From NCBI GenBank assembly GCA_037013685.1, contig CM072905.1, positions 8,381,491 to 8,445,490 on the forward strand: DNA of 64,000 bases. The letters are read 5' to 3'. Position numbers and translations under genes: made by a program. The stretch comes from Acridotheres tristis. Its lineage: Eukaryota; Chordata; Aves; Passeriformes; Sturnidae. Positions 1-11,500 of the stretch are shown piece after piece (within the stretch, counting starts at the first letter, position 1; the number at the start of each line of letters is the position of its first letter). The notes below the pieces were generated by a model, which saw only the letters and a program-made list of their open reading frames with translations, ran no database searches and was not told where the DNA came from.

Positions 1-849
1 TGGCTCAAGGGACTGGCAGCTGCCACCAGCACCCCTGAGGGGTGGCCAGAGCCGTGGCTTGGGGTGTTAGGAGGATGCTGGCACGTCTCCACACTGCTAG
101 GGTGAAGCCAGAGCAGAACTTGGCTTGCAGAGCACAGAGCTACAGGCTGGTGCCTGAGCAGAGCAGAAATCAGCTGCAGAGCAAAGTCCAGCAGCTGCAG
201 GAGCTGCCAGAGGCACCTGAGCTTTACAGGGCGAGCAGGGCACCTTTTGGAGGAGACTTCTCCACTCTATAGAGCACCAGGCACATCCTGGGGCAGGAAT
301 TCACAGGGAATATCATTCCTCTGAACGACACCAGGCATGGTTGCACACTCTGTGTCAGCCGGGGAGGAAGGAGCAGAGGGCACAATGCCCTCACTCCACA
401 GGGCAAGCCTGGCAATGCCAGGAGGGGGAGAAGGGAGACTAGAATGCCTCGGCATGAGGGGATCCCGTCTCTTACACCCCGTTTGGGGGGATCCCATCTC
501 ATACACCCCGTTTGGAAATGCCCGCTGCCCCGAGGGCAGTCAGTGTCACACACACACACACGCAGAGCGCTGTTCTGTTCCCATGTCACGCTGCCATCGG
601 GCTGATCTCCTCCCGTGCTGGCACAGGTGATAGCAGGGTCCGTGCCCTGCCTGGGACACGCTGCCTCGCTGCCTTTGCTTTGCTTTTCAAACCTTTTCCA
701 CTTGTTTATACACACTGAAACTGCTGCTCGCTCCTCCGCAGAGCGCTCACAGCCAGGAAGGATCGTAAAAACTTGGGTTTTTTTTTTTTAACCTTTTTCT
801 TTTCCCAGTACAGACACAAAGGAAGAGGCGAGAGGAGAGGGAGGCTCAC
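1..849. other. Non-coding stretch at left edge
   Basis: I see no supported exon here. The stretch has a short CA microsatellite near 547-562 and a poly-T run near 779-790. If the candidate minus-strand first exon at 850-871 is real, this is the start of that gene's first intron, and its later exons lie beyond the left edge. Confidence 0.5.
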
Positions 850-871
850 CTGAATACGAGGATTTCTTCAT
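850..871 (-). CDS. Possible first coding exon of an unidentified gene
   Basis: On the minus strand an ATG at 871 opens seven codons (MKKSSYS) and meets a consensus donor, TCAG|GTGAGC, at 850/849. The exon sits at the edge of a CpG-rich block, as expected for a housekeeping-type promoter with a short first coding exon. No further exon can be seen before the window ends, so the gene cannot be named. A chance ATG plus donor remains possible. Confidence 0.3.
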
Positions 872-1035
872 GCCGTCGCTCCGGGCTGTGACATGGGAGC
901 AGGGGCGAGGCCGGGTGGGGTGCGCGGTGCCGGGGGTGCCGCGATCCTTTTGTAGGCAGGGCCGGGGAGGGGACGCGCCCGGTGCCACCGCATCCGTGCG
1001 TGCCTGCGGCCGAGGGGCAGCGCGGCGCTCCAGGT
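860..1035. promoter_or_regulatory. CpG-rich block, candidate promoter
   Basis: CpG dinucleotides are dense here (for example gccgtcgctccgg, gacgcgcccggtg and gcggccgagg), unlike the CpG-poor DNA around it. The block lies directly upstream of the possible minus-strand start codon at 871. It may be a small CpG-island promoter. A few more CpGs continue to about 1450 beyond the adjacent minisatellite. Confidence 0.4.
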
Positions 1036-1040
1036 GTGGC

Positions 1041-1310
1041 ACACACACCTTTCCCTGTGGAACACACCTTTCCCTATGGAACACACCTTTCCCTTCCCTA
1101 CAGACCTTTCCCAGCTGCTCACACCTTTCCCTTCCCTACAGACCTTTCCCAGCCGTTCACACCTTTCCCTTCCCTACACACCTTTCCCTGTGGACCACAT
1201 CTTTCCTTTCCCTACACACCTTTCCCTGTGGAACACATCTTTCCTTTCCCTACACACCTTTCCCAGCTGCACTCACCTTTCCTTTCCCTACAAACCTTTC
1301 CCAGCCGCGC
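1041..1310. repeat. CTTTCCC minisatellite
   Basis: Imperfect tandem copies of an 18-20 bp unit, roughly ACACACCTTTCCCTGTGGA, with variants containing TTCCCTACAGACC or CCCAGCTGCTCAC. About 13-14 CTTTCC-bearing units are visible. The repeat is open in several frames, which produces long spurious reading frames with a FPCGTHLS-like period. Confidence 0.85.
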
Positions 1311-2650
1311 ACACCGGTGCGGGCTGGGCTGTTCCAAGTCTCCCGGCACGGACAGGGGCAGAGCAAGGCTCAGCCTCCCCCCTTGGCTGCCCCCGACCCC
1401 CACGACACGCCGATCGTCCCCGGGGCTCGGCCCTGCCAGCTCCCCTCCCTGGAAATCCCAGCGCCTGGAGCCGCCGCAGCAAAGGGAAGGGATGGAATTT
1501 CACGCCTCCAGCCCGGCGCACCCCATGGATTTGATTCAGCCCTTGGCTGCTGGAGCAGCTCAGGTCAGCGCTGCTCTCCCGGCTCTAGTTCAAAGTGCAT
1601 TAGTGACCCGTGAAAACGCCTCTTTCCCCTCCAAACCCACTCGTCCAGGGCTCATTCAAGGCTGCGAACCGAGCAAAACGCTTGTGCAGGCTCACACCTC
1701 ATTTACTCACTGCTGCGGCGGGGGCAGAGAGCCACGGACCCCAGAAACAGCCCCAGGTGTGGGGAAAAGCATTTTACTGTTCCTGATGTGCCAGGACACA
1801 GAACACGCTCTGGATCGCTCCCCTGCGAGACGCAGGTTGGGCAATTAATTACACAAATGCAATCAGCCGGGGGCATTGCAAACACAGACAGGAAGAAAGT
1901 CATAGCTGCTCTTAATTTGCTCTCAGGGCACAGGGAAGTGCAGGAGCCTGAACTGCTGGAGGAAGGGCCAGGCTGTTCCCTGGAAAGATTTCCACAGCCC
2001 CTCTGGTAGGTCACCCACACATGGAGGGTGCAGAGCACAAGTCCAGTTCACAAGAGAGAATTCCACCAGCTCTAAGGAAGGCATGGATTCCATAGAAAGG
2101 GCTTTCTGTTTGGTTTTGGACTCTTCCAGAGGCAGGGAAAAAAGTTTTCTGTCCCCAGCCCTAGCCCTGGCATTGCACAGCGACAGACAAAGACAGCAGA
2201 TGATCTGGATTAGGGGGATATGGTCCTATCAGCATTTCTTGCCATTTCTCAGCCATAGATTATCCCCTCTGTAACAGATCTAAGAAGAAGGATTGTCTGA
2301 GTCTCTCTCCAGCTTTAGTGCAAAACTGGAAGAGCTGGTTGAAGTCTCTGGGGGATTCAGTGCTAAGCAGCCTGACTTTGCACTGGAACAGCTCAGGAGC
2401 ACTCCACATTCCCAGGATTGTAACAACAACTGCCCAGCGCAGCAGGACACAGCTACATCACTCCAGTGCTGGGGTCTGCAGAGGGGAGATATTTGCAAAA
2501 ACTGTCATCAACAAAACTTCCATCAAAAAAAACCCTCTTGAACCACCAAAGGTTTGTTGCTTAATCAAGCATGCATTTAAGGCAATAGTAATGATATATT
2601 ATCCTTTCTACAGGTGCTTTTGAAATCATTAGTCACAATTCGTGGAGGAG
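1311..2650. other. Non-coding stretch, no gene seen
   Basis: GC-rich up to about 1750 and then mixed composition. Reading frames are short and show no convincing splice borders or domains. Nothing identifiable. Confidence 0.4.
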
Positions 2651-2757
2651 AAACAATAGTGCAATGACTTGCCCCACCTTGTACATCAAAGTTAGGGCAA
2701 AGTCAGGAGCAGAACCCACTCCTGGTCACTGACCCCACTGCTCTGCTCCTGCCTGCA
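2650..2757 (+). repeat. MIR-like SINE relic
   Basis: The order of words (gtgcaatgacttgcccc, then gtcaggagcagaaccc, then a pyrimidine-rich end with ctgctctgctcct) resembles the core and 3' half of the ancient MIR SINE, which carries acttgcccaaggtcac and gagccaggattcgaaccc. It is heavily diverged, so the match is tentative. Confidence 0.4.
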
Positions 2758-3689
2758 CCTCTCTGATGGGCACGAGTGTGTGACACTCGGCACTCACAGG
2801 GACACACCTTACAGGAGTTCAAAAGGCAGCTTTGCCTTCTTGATTATGGGGATATGAGCACATGTGCCTGCTTTAGTGTGCAATCACACGCGTGCCATTC
2901 AATGTCCAGTCCTGTATGAGTGTGATTACATGTGCAAAGGGTCCCAGGGCTGCTGTGGTGGGAGCAGCTTGTTCAGAGCCCTGGCTGTTTGATCAGCTCC
3001 ACTGCACAAACACAAACAGCAAACGGTGGGGCAGGCGTCCTACTGCAGGGCCAAACAAACACGATGAGACAGAAAATGGCTGAAGGGATCATTTTCTGAA
3101 ATACTCTCTGACAAAGAATCCTTTTCTTTGCCTGCCCGGCCTCAGAATTGCCCAGAGAATTAGTTGCTTGGCTCAGAAGGGCAGGTTAATGTTTAATACA
3201 ATGCAGAGCCCACAGGCTGCAAATAGGTAAGTCATTTAGAGATTTTTTTTCCCCCCCCTGCTCTTTCGTAAGTCAGTGAGGGAATTTACTGCTCCTGAAA
3301 GTAGGGATTTGGACTGCTGGCTCAGCCTGGCAGGCACTGTGTGAGCTTCACACATCCAGCCCTGGCACCCACACCCGCCCCAGCCCCGAGCATCCCCCTG
3401 CCAAACACATCCCACCCACCCTGGCACTGGTGCTGGCAGGGGCACAGAGCTGGCCACCCTTCAGAAAGGCTCTGTGAGCCTGGGGTGCCCAGCTCCACAC
3501 ACACTGCAGTGATCTTTGGGGGGATGAGCCTGGGCAGGCTGCTCTGAGCCCCTGGGGCTGCAGATGTTGCCCTTCCTGCAGCAGCTGCTGAGCCTGGCCC
3601 AGCTGTGGTGCCCTCAGCAGCTGGTTCTTCCTGCAACACTTGTGTTAGAGCTCTGTTGCAGGCATGAAAAGCATTGGCTGTGCTGCCTT
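2758..3689. other. Non-coding stretch, no gene seen
   Basis: Nothing identifiable apart from a C-run near 3251 and a GC-rich patch at 3350-3620. Reading frames here lack splice support. Confidence 0.4.
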
Positions 3690-4115
3690 GGAGTGGCTGC
3701 CTAGAACAGAGGCTAGACAGAGTTAAGAGAATGAAGTGGGGATTTCTTAAAGGCCTCCAACAGATTCACCTTGGGCAGCCAAAGGCCTCACAGAGGCTAC
3801 ACCCAAAATGGACAACAGTCATGAGTTTTTCAGACAGATATAAATTTGGTCCATTTACATATCAGGGGTTAATTGTGCAATTACAGCTTCAGGTAATGAA
3901 GTCATATGTCCCAGTTTACTCTCCCCCAATTCACTTCTGTTTATACTTTTCAGGGCTGAGGCTGTAGGGTGTTCATGAATCTCAGGCCCAGAGGGATTGT
4001 TCTGTCTGACCAAGATGTGAAGACAGAAACTAACACTCTATATGGAGTTTAGAGTTATACACTAATGCAGTACAGGGTCTGAAAAATAGAAAAGCTAAAA
4101 TCTGAAGGCATCAGC
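3690..4115. mobile_element. Possible LTR or ERV fragment
   Basis: A block beginning around gaatgaagtggggatttctt and running through tttggtccatttacatatcag and gtctgaccaagatgtgaag to aaaatagaaaagctaaaa has the word content I associate with songbird LTR families. I cannot fix the ends or the orientation, and no target-site duplication is visible. This is a memory-based family guess. Confidence 0.3.
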
Positions 4116-7100
4116 TGCAAGGGGTCTGTGCTGTCTCTTCCCCAGCATCCTCCTCCAGGCAGCCACGTTCCCCAGCACGTGGGGGTCCTGCTTGCAGAAA
4201 CACAATCTCCCAAACTAAACACAGCAGTGATCAGAGGAGGGAGAGACAAGCACCTCCAGCTCCACACCGTGGGCTGAGGCCAGCAGCCAGAGGCCCAGGA
4301 AAGGGTCAGAGGCACAGAGAGAACAGCAGAGGCAGCAGCACCCAGAAATACACATTGGAGTGAAGAGGAAGGAGTAAAAGTAAGGAAAGGATGAGCCCCG
4401 TGGAATAAAAAAAGCTGATTACAAGGACTCACACAAATGTCCAGGATTCAGGAATGCTGGGCTGTGTCACTGCCTCTCTGACTCATTCCATCTTTCTGAC
4501 CAAGCCTCTCTCGCAAAAGAGGAGGAGGATGGAGTTTTCCCAGGGAGAGATGTGGTGAGGCTCAGGGTTCCTGGGGTTCCAAGGCATTGACTGGTGGGCA
4601 GAAGCGGCTGTCATGGAGAGAACAGAACTCCCTGGGTGTCCAACAACAAGGACAAGCAGGAATTTACACTGAAAGGGCCTGGCCATGTGCAGCAGAACTG
4701 ACCTGAGCTTGGGGAGCAGCATCTCCGACTGACACAGGGGTAGAACCTCAGGTGTCAGGACTACAAATCCTCCTCATCTGCCTCTCCAGCTCTGTTTGTT
4801 TTACAAATGATCCTCCAAGCTCCTTTCCTGACCAATCACTCTTTTGTGGCTGGGATGCTGGAGAGGAGGTGCAGAGGACTTTTCCATCCTGCTCTGCCCC
4901 AGCAGCCCAGGGCCCAGTGCTGGCTGCCAAGCTGAGCAGGAGGGCAATGGTGGCACTGCACCCTGGCCTTGGGGATCCCTGCAAAACCCAGCGTGGAGAG
5001 CCCCTGGATTCAAGGGAAAGGAAGCAGGAGATGACCAGATAGGAGCTGAGACCTTATGGGGTTTGGCTAAGATAGGGCTGCCCTGGCAGGTGCCAAGGAG
5101 GGCTTTGGGCACTGCTGCACGTGCAGTGGGACCTGTGTCACCCCAGAATCCAAAAGCTGGGATTCACTAAGCCAGCAGAAAGGGCCAGGAGTGCCATCAT
5201 CCCTCTGGGTCTCCTCAATTCCACTGGAGGAGCTGCTGGTGCTGCTGGTGGCCCAGCTCAGCCCATGCTCTGTGCCCTTTGCAGGGCACAATTCCCATCA
5301 TCCGTGCCCAGTTCCCATTGCTGGTGCCCAGGGGTTGATGCTTGTGAGAAAAGACAAAAGCCTGGCCACCAGCTCTGGACAATGGCAGAATCTGCCCTTC
5401 TCTCTGCCACCTTATTGAGGAAAGTAAACTCTTCTGGCACCTCTGATGGCTCTCCCTTTCCCCTGCAGCCCTAGCAGAGCATTCACTCACACAATGCTCC
5501 TCTTGTGCCAGTTCAGTTAATCCATACAGTGCACTGCTTACTTACATTCATTAGCCTCATTTAGTTATTAAAAAAAAAAAATCAAACACATATTTTCATT
5601 TTTAACAGCTCTGAGAAAGGGTTATCCAAACTGGGATTAAAACTCTGGGCTGTCTAACTTGTTACTGCCTAACTTTTCAGCTGCAGGAATGTTGGCTGCT
5701 CCAAGCTCAGTGGAACATTATAAAAACATACCTGCCCAGATCTTGGAGAGGGAGATAGGAATCAGCTCGATGATCAAAGTCCCTGATAGCATTCCTGGAT
5801 CATACAGGCTGTTCATGCAGAGGTCTGCAGGACTGATTGGCAGTGACCTGGAACTGCTTTCTGCAGCACTTGGGGATAATTCAGTGGAATTCACATCCAA
5901 AAATCCTCCAAGCCCTGACTTCATCTGTAGGCACATATGAATCATGTGGCTGCTGTGATGCAGCAGCCTGACTCTCCAACTTGCAATTAGGAAGTCAGGG
6001 GTAGGTTTATGGAGTGCATTTGGGTGATCTGCTACTCATGAGCACCAAACCCACTGAACCATGGAGATGGGGTGGTGGGGTGTGTGTGAGAGCAGCTCAG
6101 GTTCACATGGATGGGCAATAATCTCCTACTGGAAATCATGGCTGAGATCCCAGCTAAATCTGTGTAACTTAACATGTGAACAGGCCTATTTCCCTGTCCT
6201 CAGTGTCACTGGGGCAGTGTGGCCACCTGGAAGTCCCTGTGTCCCCAAATGTCTGTGCAAACCCAGCTGCCAAACCCAGGATGGCTCAACACAAACAACA
6301 GCAATAGCACAAACCACCACCACTGCTAAAACTTGCCACAGTCCAGTCCTGAATCACATTTTCTTGCCACTGACCAGGATTTCATGCAGCTCTTTCCCCT
6401 TCTTGCTCCACGGTAGGAAATCACAGATGTTCAGCCTGTCAGCAGCAATCCACAATGCTCAGATGCAGCTGTGGTGACCTAAAGCCTCACCACTCTCTCT
6501 CTGCTTTTTCCAGAGGTTGATCCATTTGCTTAGGACACAGTACAGCCAGGCCCTCTGTGGTCTTAACTGCACATGGTTAAGAGGTAAATAATTTAGCTGT
6601 GTATTTCCTAACTTTTTTCCCTGTGATTCCATCTGACATCAAAGCACCAAAACCCCACAGCACCAAAGGATCTTCATGTATGATCTGATGGTCAGGCTGC
6701 TCTCATTGGGGTGATGGTTATGGCAAGGAAGCAAATAACTTAATGAAGCAATTACTCCTATCAAATCAGCAGATTTTGTTCTTTTCTTCTGCCTTAATTA
6801 CGAGGAACCAGGAAGAATGTCCAATTACTCAGGGCAGAATTTCATTACCAAACAAGATAACATCTGCTCAACCACAAGGCACATCAGATGGCCATTTTCA
6901 TAGAATGGTTAGGGAAGAGAATGCTCCAGCCTGAAATTAAAGTTGAAGAGGGCATTAACAGACAACAAAATAAAAATTAAAGGCAGTAGTCAATGCCCAT
7001 TCAATAGAAGGAAAATCCCTGAATGTAAGGGAAGTCTGAATGAAAGGTCTTAAGTGTTTTCCATTTTCAATAGCTCCAGTTTCTGAAAACAAAACTCTTC

Positions 7101-8464
7101 AAGGTGGCTCATGAGCTGACTCACGTGAATACATCCCCCACCCCCTCCAAGAATCATTGTAAAATCCCTGAGCTGCTTTCAGAACTGCCAGCTAAGCACT
7201 TCAGAATCTAACTGCACGTTTGAAAAACAAAAGCAGGTCAAAGTCAAACTCTCAAAACCCTCACAGCTTAATCCATTTTTCACGAATAAAGTACCTTGGT
7301 TTATGGCTTTTATGGTCTGAGTTGAAACTACAGGAATTAAGCAACAACCTCAGCTTTGTGTCAGTCGTGTCTTTCCAAAGTGGTACAGAAGGGATCTGGA
7401 TCTTACTTGCCACCAAGTGAGAGGATCCCTAATTTTCATCCAGCATCACACCTAACCCAGGGCAGGCCCTTTCCCAGAGCCTGAACCTCCAGGGGCATTT
7501 TCACAAAGTGCAATTTATTGAAGTGACTATGCACCCCTAGGGAAGGGGGAAAGGGGGAGCAGTGCTGGAGCCCTGAAAAGCCAGGCTTGCTTTCTGCTGC
7601 TGCTGCACTGGCAGCAGGCACAGAAGGTGTGGGGTAGAGGGAGCCCACAGCAGCTGTCCTGACCTCCTCAGGCTGGGCACATGCCAACAAGCCAGGCACA
7701 GCTGTTTGGCTGCTCCTGTGCCTGTGCAGAGACCCCCCTGGGTAGGCAGGGGATGGCACAGTCATGCTGTTATAGCTGTGCCTGCCATGATTTCCAAACC
7801 CAGCCCTGAATGCAGCTCCCAGCCCTGTGAGGGTGATTCAGAGCAGATTCCTGCATGACCTTACATGTCTGCCTGCCCTGTGTGCCAGCCAGAAGCACGA
7901 GGTGCCCCTGACAGCTCTTGGAAAAGCAGCCCCAAAGCACAGGGAAAACACTGGGCTGCAGCCATGGGGCCTGCTAGAACTGGGAAAGGGGAGCAAGGAA
8001 CTGGAAAACAGAATCAACAATTAAAGAGCCCACTGAAAATGTGGATAAAGGAAAACCACTGGAGGATCAACCAGAGTCTGCCTATAATCACCAGCAAGGC
8101 AATTACAGAATTAGGGATGATTTATAACAGACTGAAGAGCTGGATACTTGGCACGTGCTATGGAAAAGCTGTAAGGAGGGAATTCTGTATGCTGGCACCG
8201 GGCTCAGGAGCCACAAGTGATGCAGCCTCAGCAGTTCTGTCCTTTACAGAGCAAACTGAGCAGCATTTGGATGTCTTTTCTTTTAGCTCTCAGCTTCCAG
8301 CTATAATTTGGTCCAGCCATCGATTCCAAGTTTTAAAAATCAAAACAAACAAAATTTAGTTATGCAGAAGGTTGAAAAAATATGAGGCATGATTAATAAT
8401 AGCCACTGTTTCCTCAGTGCTGTAACACAGAGCAGCTTCCAGCCAGCACTGGCAGCTCTTTTGA
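4116..8464. other. Non-coding stretch, no gene seen
   Basis: No exon with good borders and recognisable protein was found on either strand. The longest frames (such as 5659-5940 and 6061-6477 plus) have no family resemblance. A short word near 6898-6912 (catagaatggttagg) looks like the reverse complement of a CR1 3' tip but is too short to call. Confidence 0.4.
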
Positions 8465-8570
8465 GAGGAAATTACTATTGTCCAACTTTACAGGTGGGGA
8501 AACTGAGACACAAAAGGGCTGCAGAAAGAAGCTGGTTTAGCCCAGCTTTAGAGTTGAAGTCTTGAATTTT
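8465..8570 (+). repeat. MIR SINE relic
   Basis: The phrase ttactattgtccaacttta followed by caggtggggaaactgagaca matches the well-known MIR core (attattatccccattttacagatgaggaaactgaggca), and the following gctggtttagcccagc fits the next part. This is an ancient, decayed SINE in plus orientation. Confidence 0.55.
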
Positions 8571-11500
8571 TATTATACATAAAACTCTGAGTATTCCTGG
8601 AAACTGGGGCAGGTTGATCTGTGCTACACTGTCACCCAGCATCAGACTTCACTTGTGTCTCTGCCTTGCTTGCTAGGACATAATTCCACTGTTATTTTCT
8701 CTTTTCTTGCACTGCCACAGTTTCATTTCTCATTGCTCTTTATCTTCCATCTCTGTCATTTACTCCAGAATTTCAAAGGATGATTTTGCCATCAACCAGC
8801 AGCAGCTAAAATACCTGCCCAAGATTTCGAAGAGTGGAGAAACAAAACCCAAACTCATTTCCAATTAACTCACACATGAACAACAACCCCCAAGCTGAGA
8901 AGTCCAAGACTTCCAAATTAATTGGGTACAAATTCCTTTGGAAAGCTCCAGGGGATTCTCCCACTGACAGTGAAAGGAGCAAATCTAAAAGACAGAGGAG
9001 TTGCAACAGGCAGTGACTTAAAGGGTAAAAATCAGCTTTATCTGAAGCTCTGCTGTGCCAGTAAGGAAGCAGCCAGGGCTGCCTTCACAGCCAGCTCAGA
9101 GTGATCAATCACCATGAATCATCCCTTGGGAGAGGAGCAGGGAGGTGATTTAAACACCGAGACATGCCTGCTGCTGCTCAGCAGGTACCTGCATGACTGG
9201 GCTGACACAGCCAGCTCGAGGGACTGCAGGCAGCCTGGGGAGGCAGGCAGGGGGGCTGCAGGAGCCCCTCTCAACCTGCCCAGACCCTCTGAGCCCCCAC
9301 TGGGGACAATCCCAGTCCTGCTACTGGAGAAGCACCTTAGAGCTCGCATGTGTATTTTCATCTTATGTCTTCCTCTAGAATATCCTCAGCTCTACAAACC
9401 GTGGGGGTTTGTTGTGCAGACGTGCCCTGTGAGGCAGCACCAGAGATGAAGAGAGAAAGCACAGCCCCACACAACAGCAAAGCTGCCTCTCTCCTCACCG
9501 AGGGAGGGACAAGCACAGCATTAAGGACAACTGAGCAAACAGAGCTGGGGTTTGAGTGCAGTTCTGCACAAACTGGCAGGGACTGATGCAGGGAAATCAC
9601 TGCCCAAGAACAACAGAGGGCTGTGGTGTCAGCCCAGCCCCTCAGCCTGCCAAGACAAGCCAAGCAGCATCAGAGGCTGCTGCCAGTGTTTTGGGGGGCT
9701 TTGAGGAGTCAGCTGGGGCTCAGGCTGGGGCATGAATGGTTTCCCAACAGGAATGATTCAGAGTCTGGAGCGGTTTCAGGAGGAGCTGGCTGGTGCCAGG
9801 AGCTTTGTGGATGTAGCAGCAAGGAATGCTTCCTCCCTCCTCAGCCCCCAGCCTCCGGCTGCTCCCGGCACCAGGCTGCACAGAACCACTCAGGAAAAGT
9901 GGATTGTGATCCAGAAACCCCAGGGGGGACCTGGCCTCCCTTTGCACACTGTGGAGGGAAGCTGCACGGAGTAGCTGCAGAAACAATCACCTGCTGGGAG
10001 GGAAGAGGCTCCAAAAAACCCTCACCTGACCCGTGGCCAAAGGCAAACAGCCCTGCTCCGAGGAGGGGGAAAACGGGAGCTAGAAAAGGGGTATTACAAG
10101 CCCTAGTGCAAAAGCCCCCCTGCTGCTGCTGTGTTTAACAGCTCAGATTGCCAAGAGGAGCAGGGGCACCCCAGGGAGGGTCCCCATCCACTGCCAGCTC
10201 CCAGCCTGGCACAGCTGCTGCCCTCACCCCCTGTGCCCCTGCCTGATGGGTTCCTTTTTTTGTTCCTGCCTTGCCCTCCCTGGCTCGGGTGCTGTCCCAC
10301 TGGCACAGCCCCTGCTCGGTGTTGCAGTGACTGTCCAAGAGCTTTAACCCATTTCACTCTGCAGCCAACATCACAGGCAGCTCCTTTCCAGTCAGGTCCT
10401 TGTGTGTACTGAAATCAACTACAAACATCATCTTTTTGCCTTTCCTTTTCTCTCCCTCTAAGATTGAAACTAGAGAAAGTACCTAGAGGTGCATCCACCT
10501 GGCCATGGCTTTTAGCCATCATCTCTGAACAGAGTACATCAGAATTCTGAGGATAAACACTGTCTTGGAGAAGAAAAAAAGTACTGGAAAGTAACAGTTT
10601 AACTAAACTGCTCCGAGATACGGCTAAAATACCTCACATTTCAATATTTACTCACTGATCTGAGCACTGGTGGATTCAGTTTTCCTACTTCCCCCTTCAG
10701 GCAGCTCATGAGTAGAAAAAAAATGGATGCATTAGGTAAATAATTTTTGCTGAAACATTCAGCAGATCCTGATCTCCCCAGGGCACCTCCACAGCCATCT
10801 GCAGGACCAAACCCTTCAAGTCTTACTTGTACTGCTTGGTTTTCACGGCCATAGGAGTTTTCCCAAGGAGTCAGACCAAAGGTTGTTCATTTTGACACAA
10901 AATACAGGCTTTTGTGCAGAAATTTTAGCAGTCACCAGGTGGAGCTGTTCCCGATTGTATTTCCTTTTCTATAGGCTTTTATACCATGAAGAGCTATGGG
11001 GAAGCCAGCCAGCAGTGTGGTGCCTGTCTTTGGAGAGGTCGAGCATAAATCAGTCTGATCCCTGTCTGAACAGAGCCATTCTCCAGCAGCTGCTTCCAAG
11101 CCATGCACAAGGAGAAGAACACACAACTATAAACACGTTTCTCCTTCCATTAAAGCCAAAAACATTTTTATAATAATTATTACTAGCAGCACACGACCAG
11201 TGCCTCACAGCCCACCATTCTGGTTCAAGAATTAGAGGCTGTTGATACCCGCAGCCCCTCAGCAACCCGGAGGTTTTCGAGGAGTAAATCTGCCTTGCTG
11301 CTGAGCCATGCCCATTTCATTGGCACTTCAGCTTATCTAACCACAAGAGCAGCTTGGCCAGTGACAAATTACACTGTTTATACAATTAACAGTCCTGGAT
11401 GAGCATATCTCTTCCAAGAAACCATGAGCACTTACAAAGATGTCTTTTTACAGCAAGGAAGAAAGCCAATGCAAAAGCAGAGCATGTGGCTGCCAGTTAT

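Noticed and set aside
982..1848. Long plus-strand frames over 870-1848
   Set aside because: They are produced by the CTTTCCC minisatellite and nearby GC-rich DNA; there are no domains or splice logic.
5659..5940. 93-codon plus-strand frame that could be an exon
   Set aside because: There is a pyrimidine-AG upstream but no consensus donor at a sensible place, and no recognisable family.
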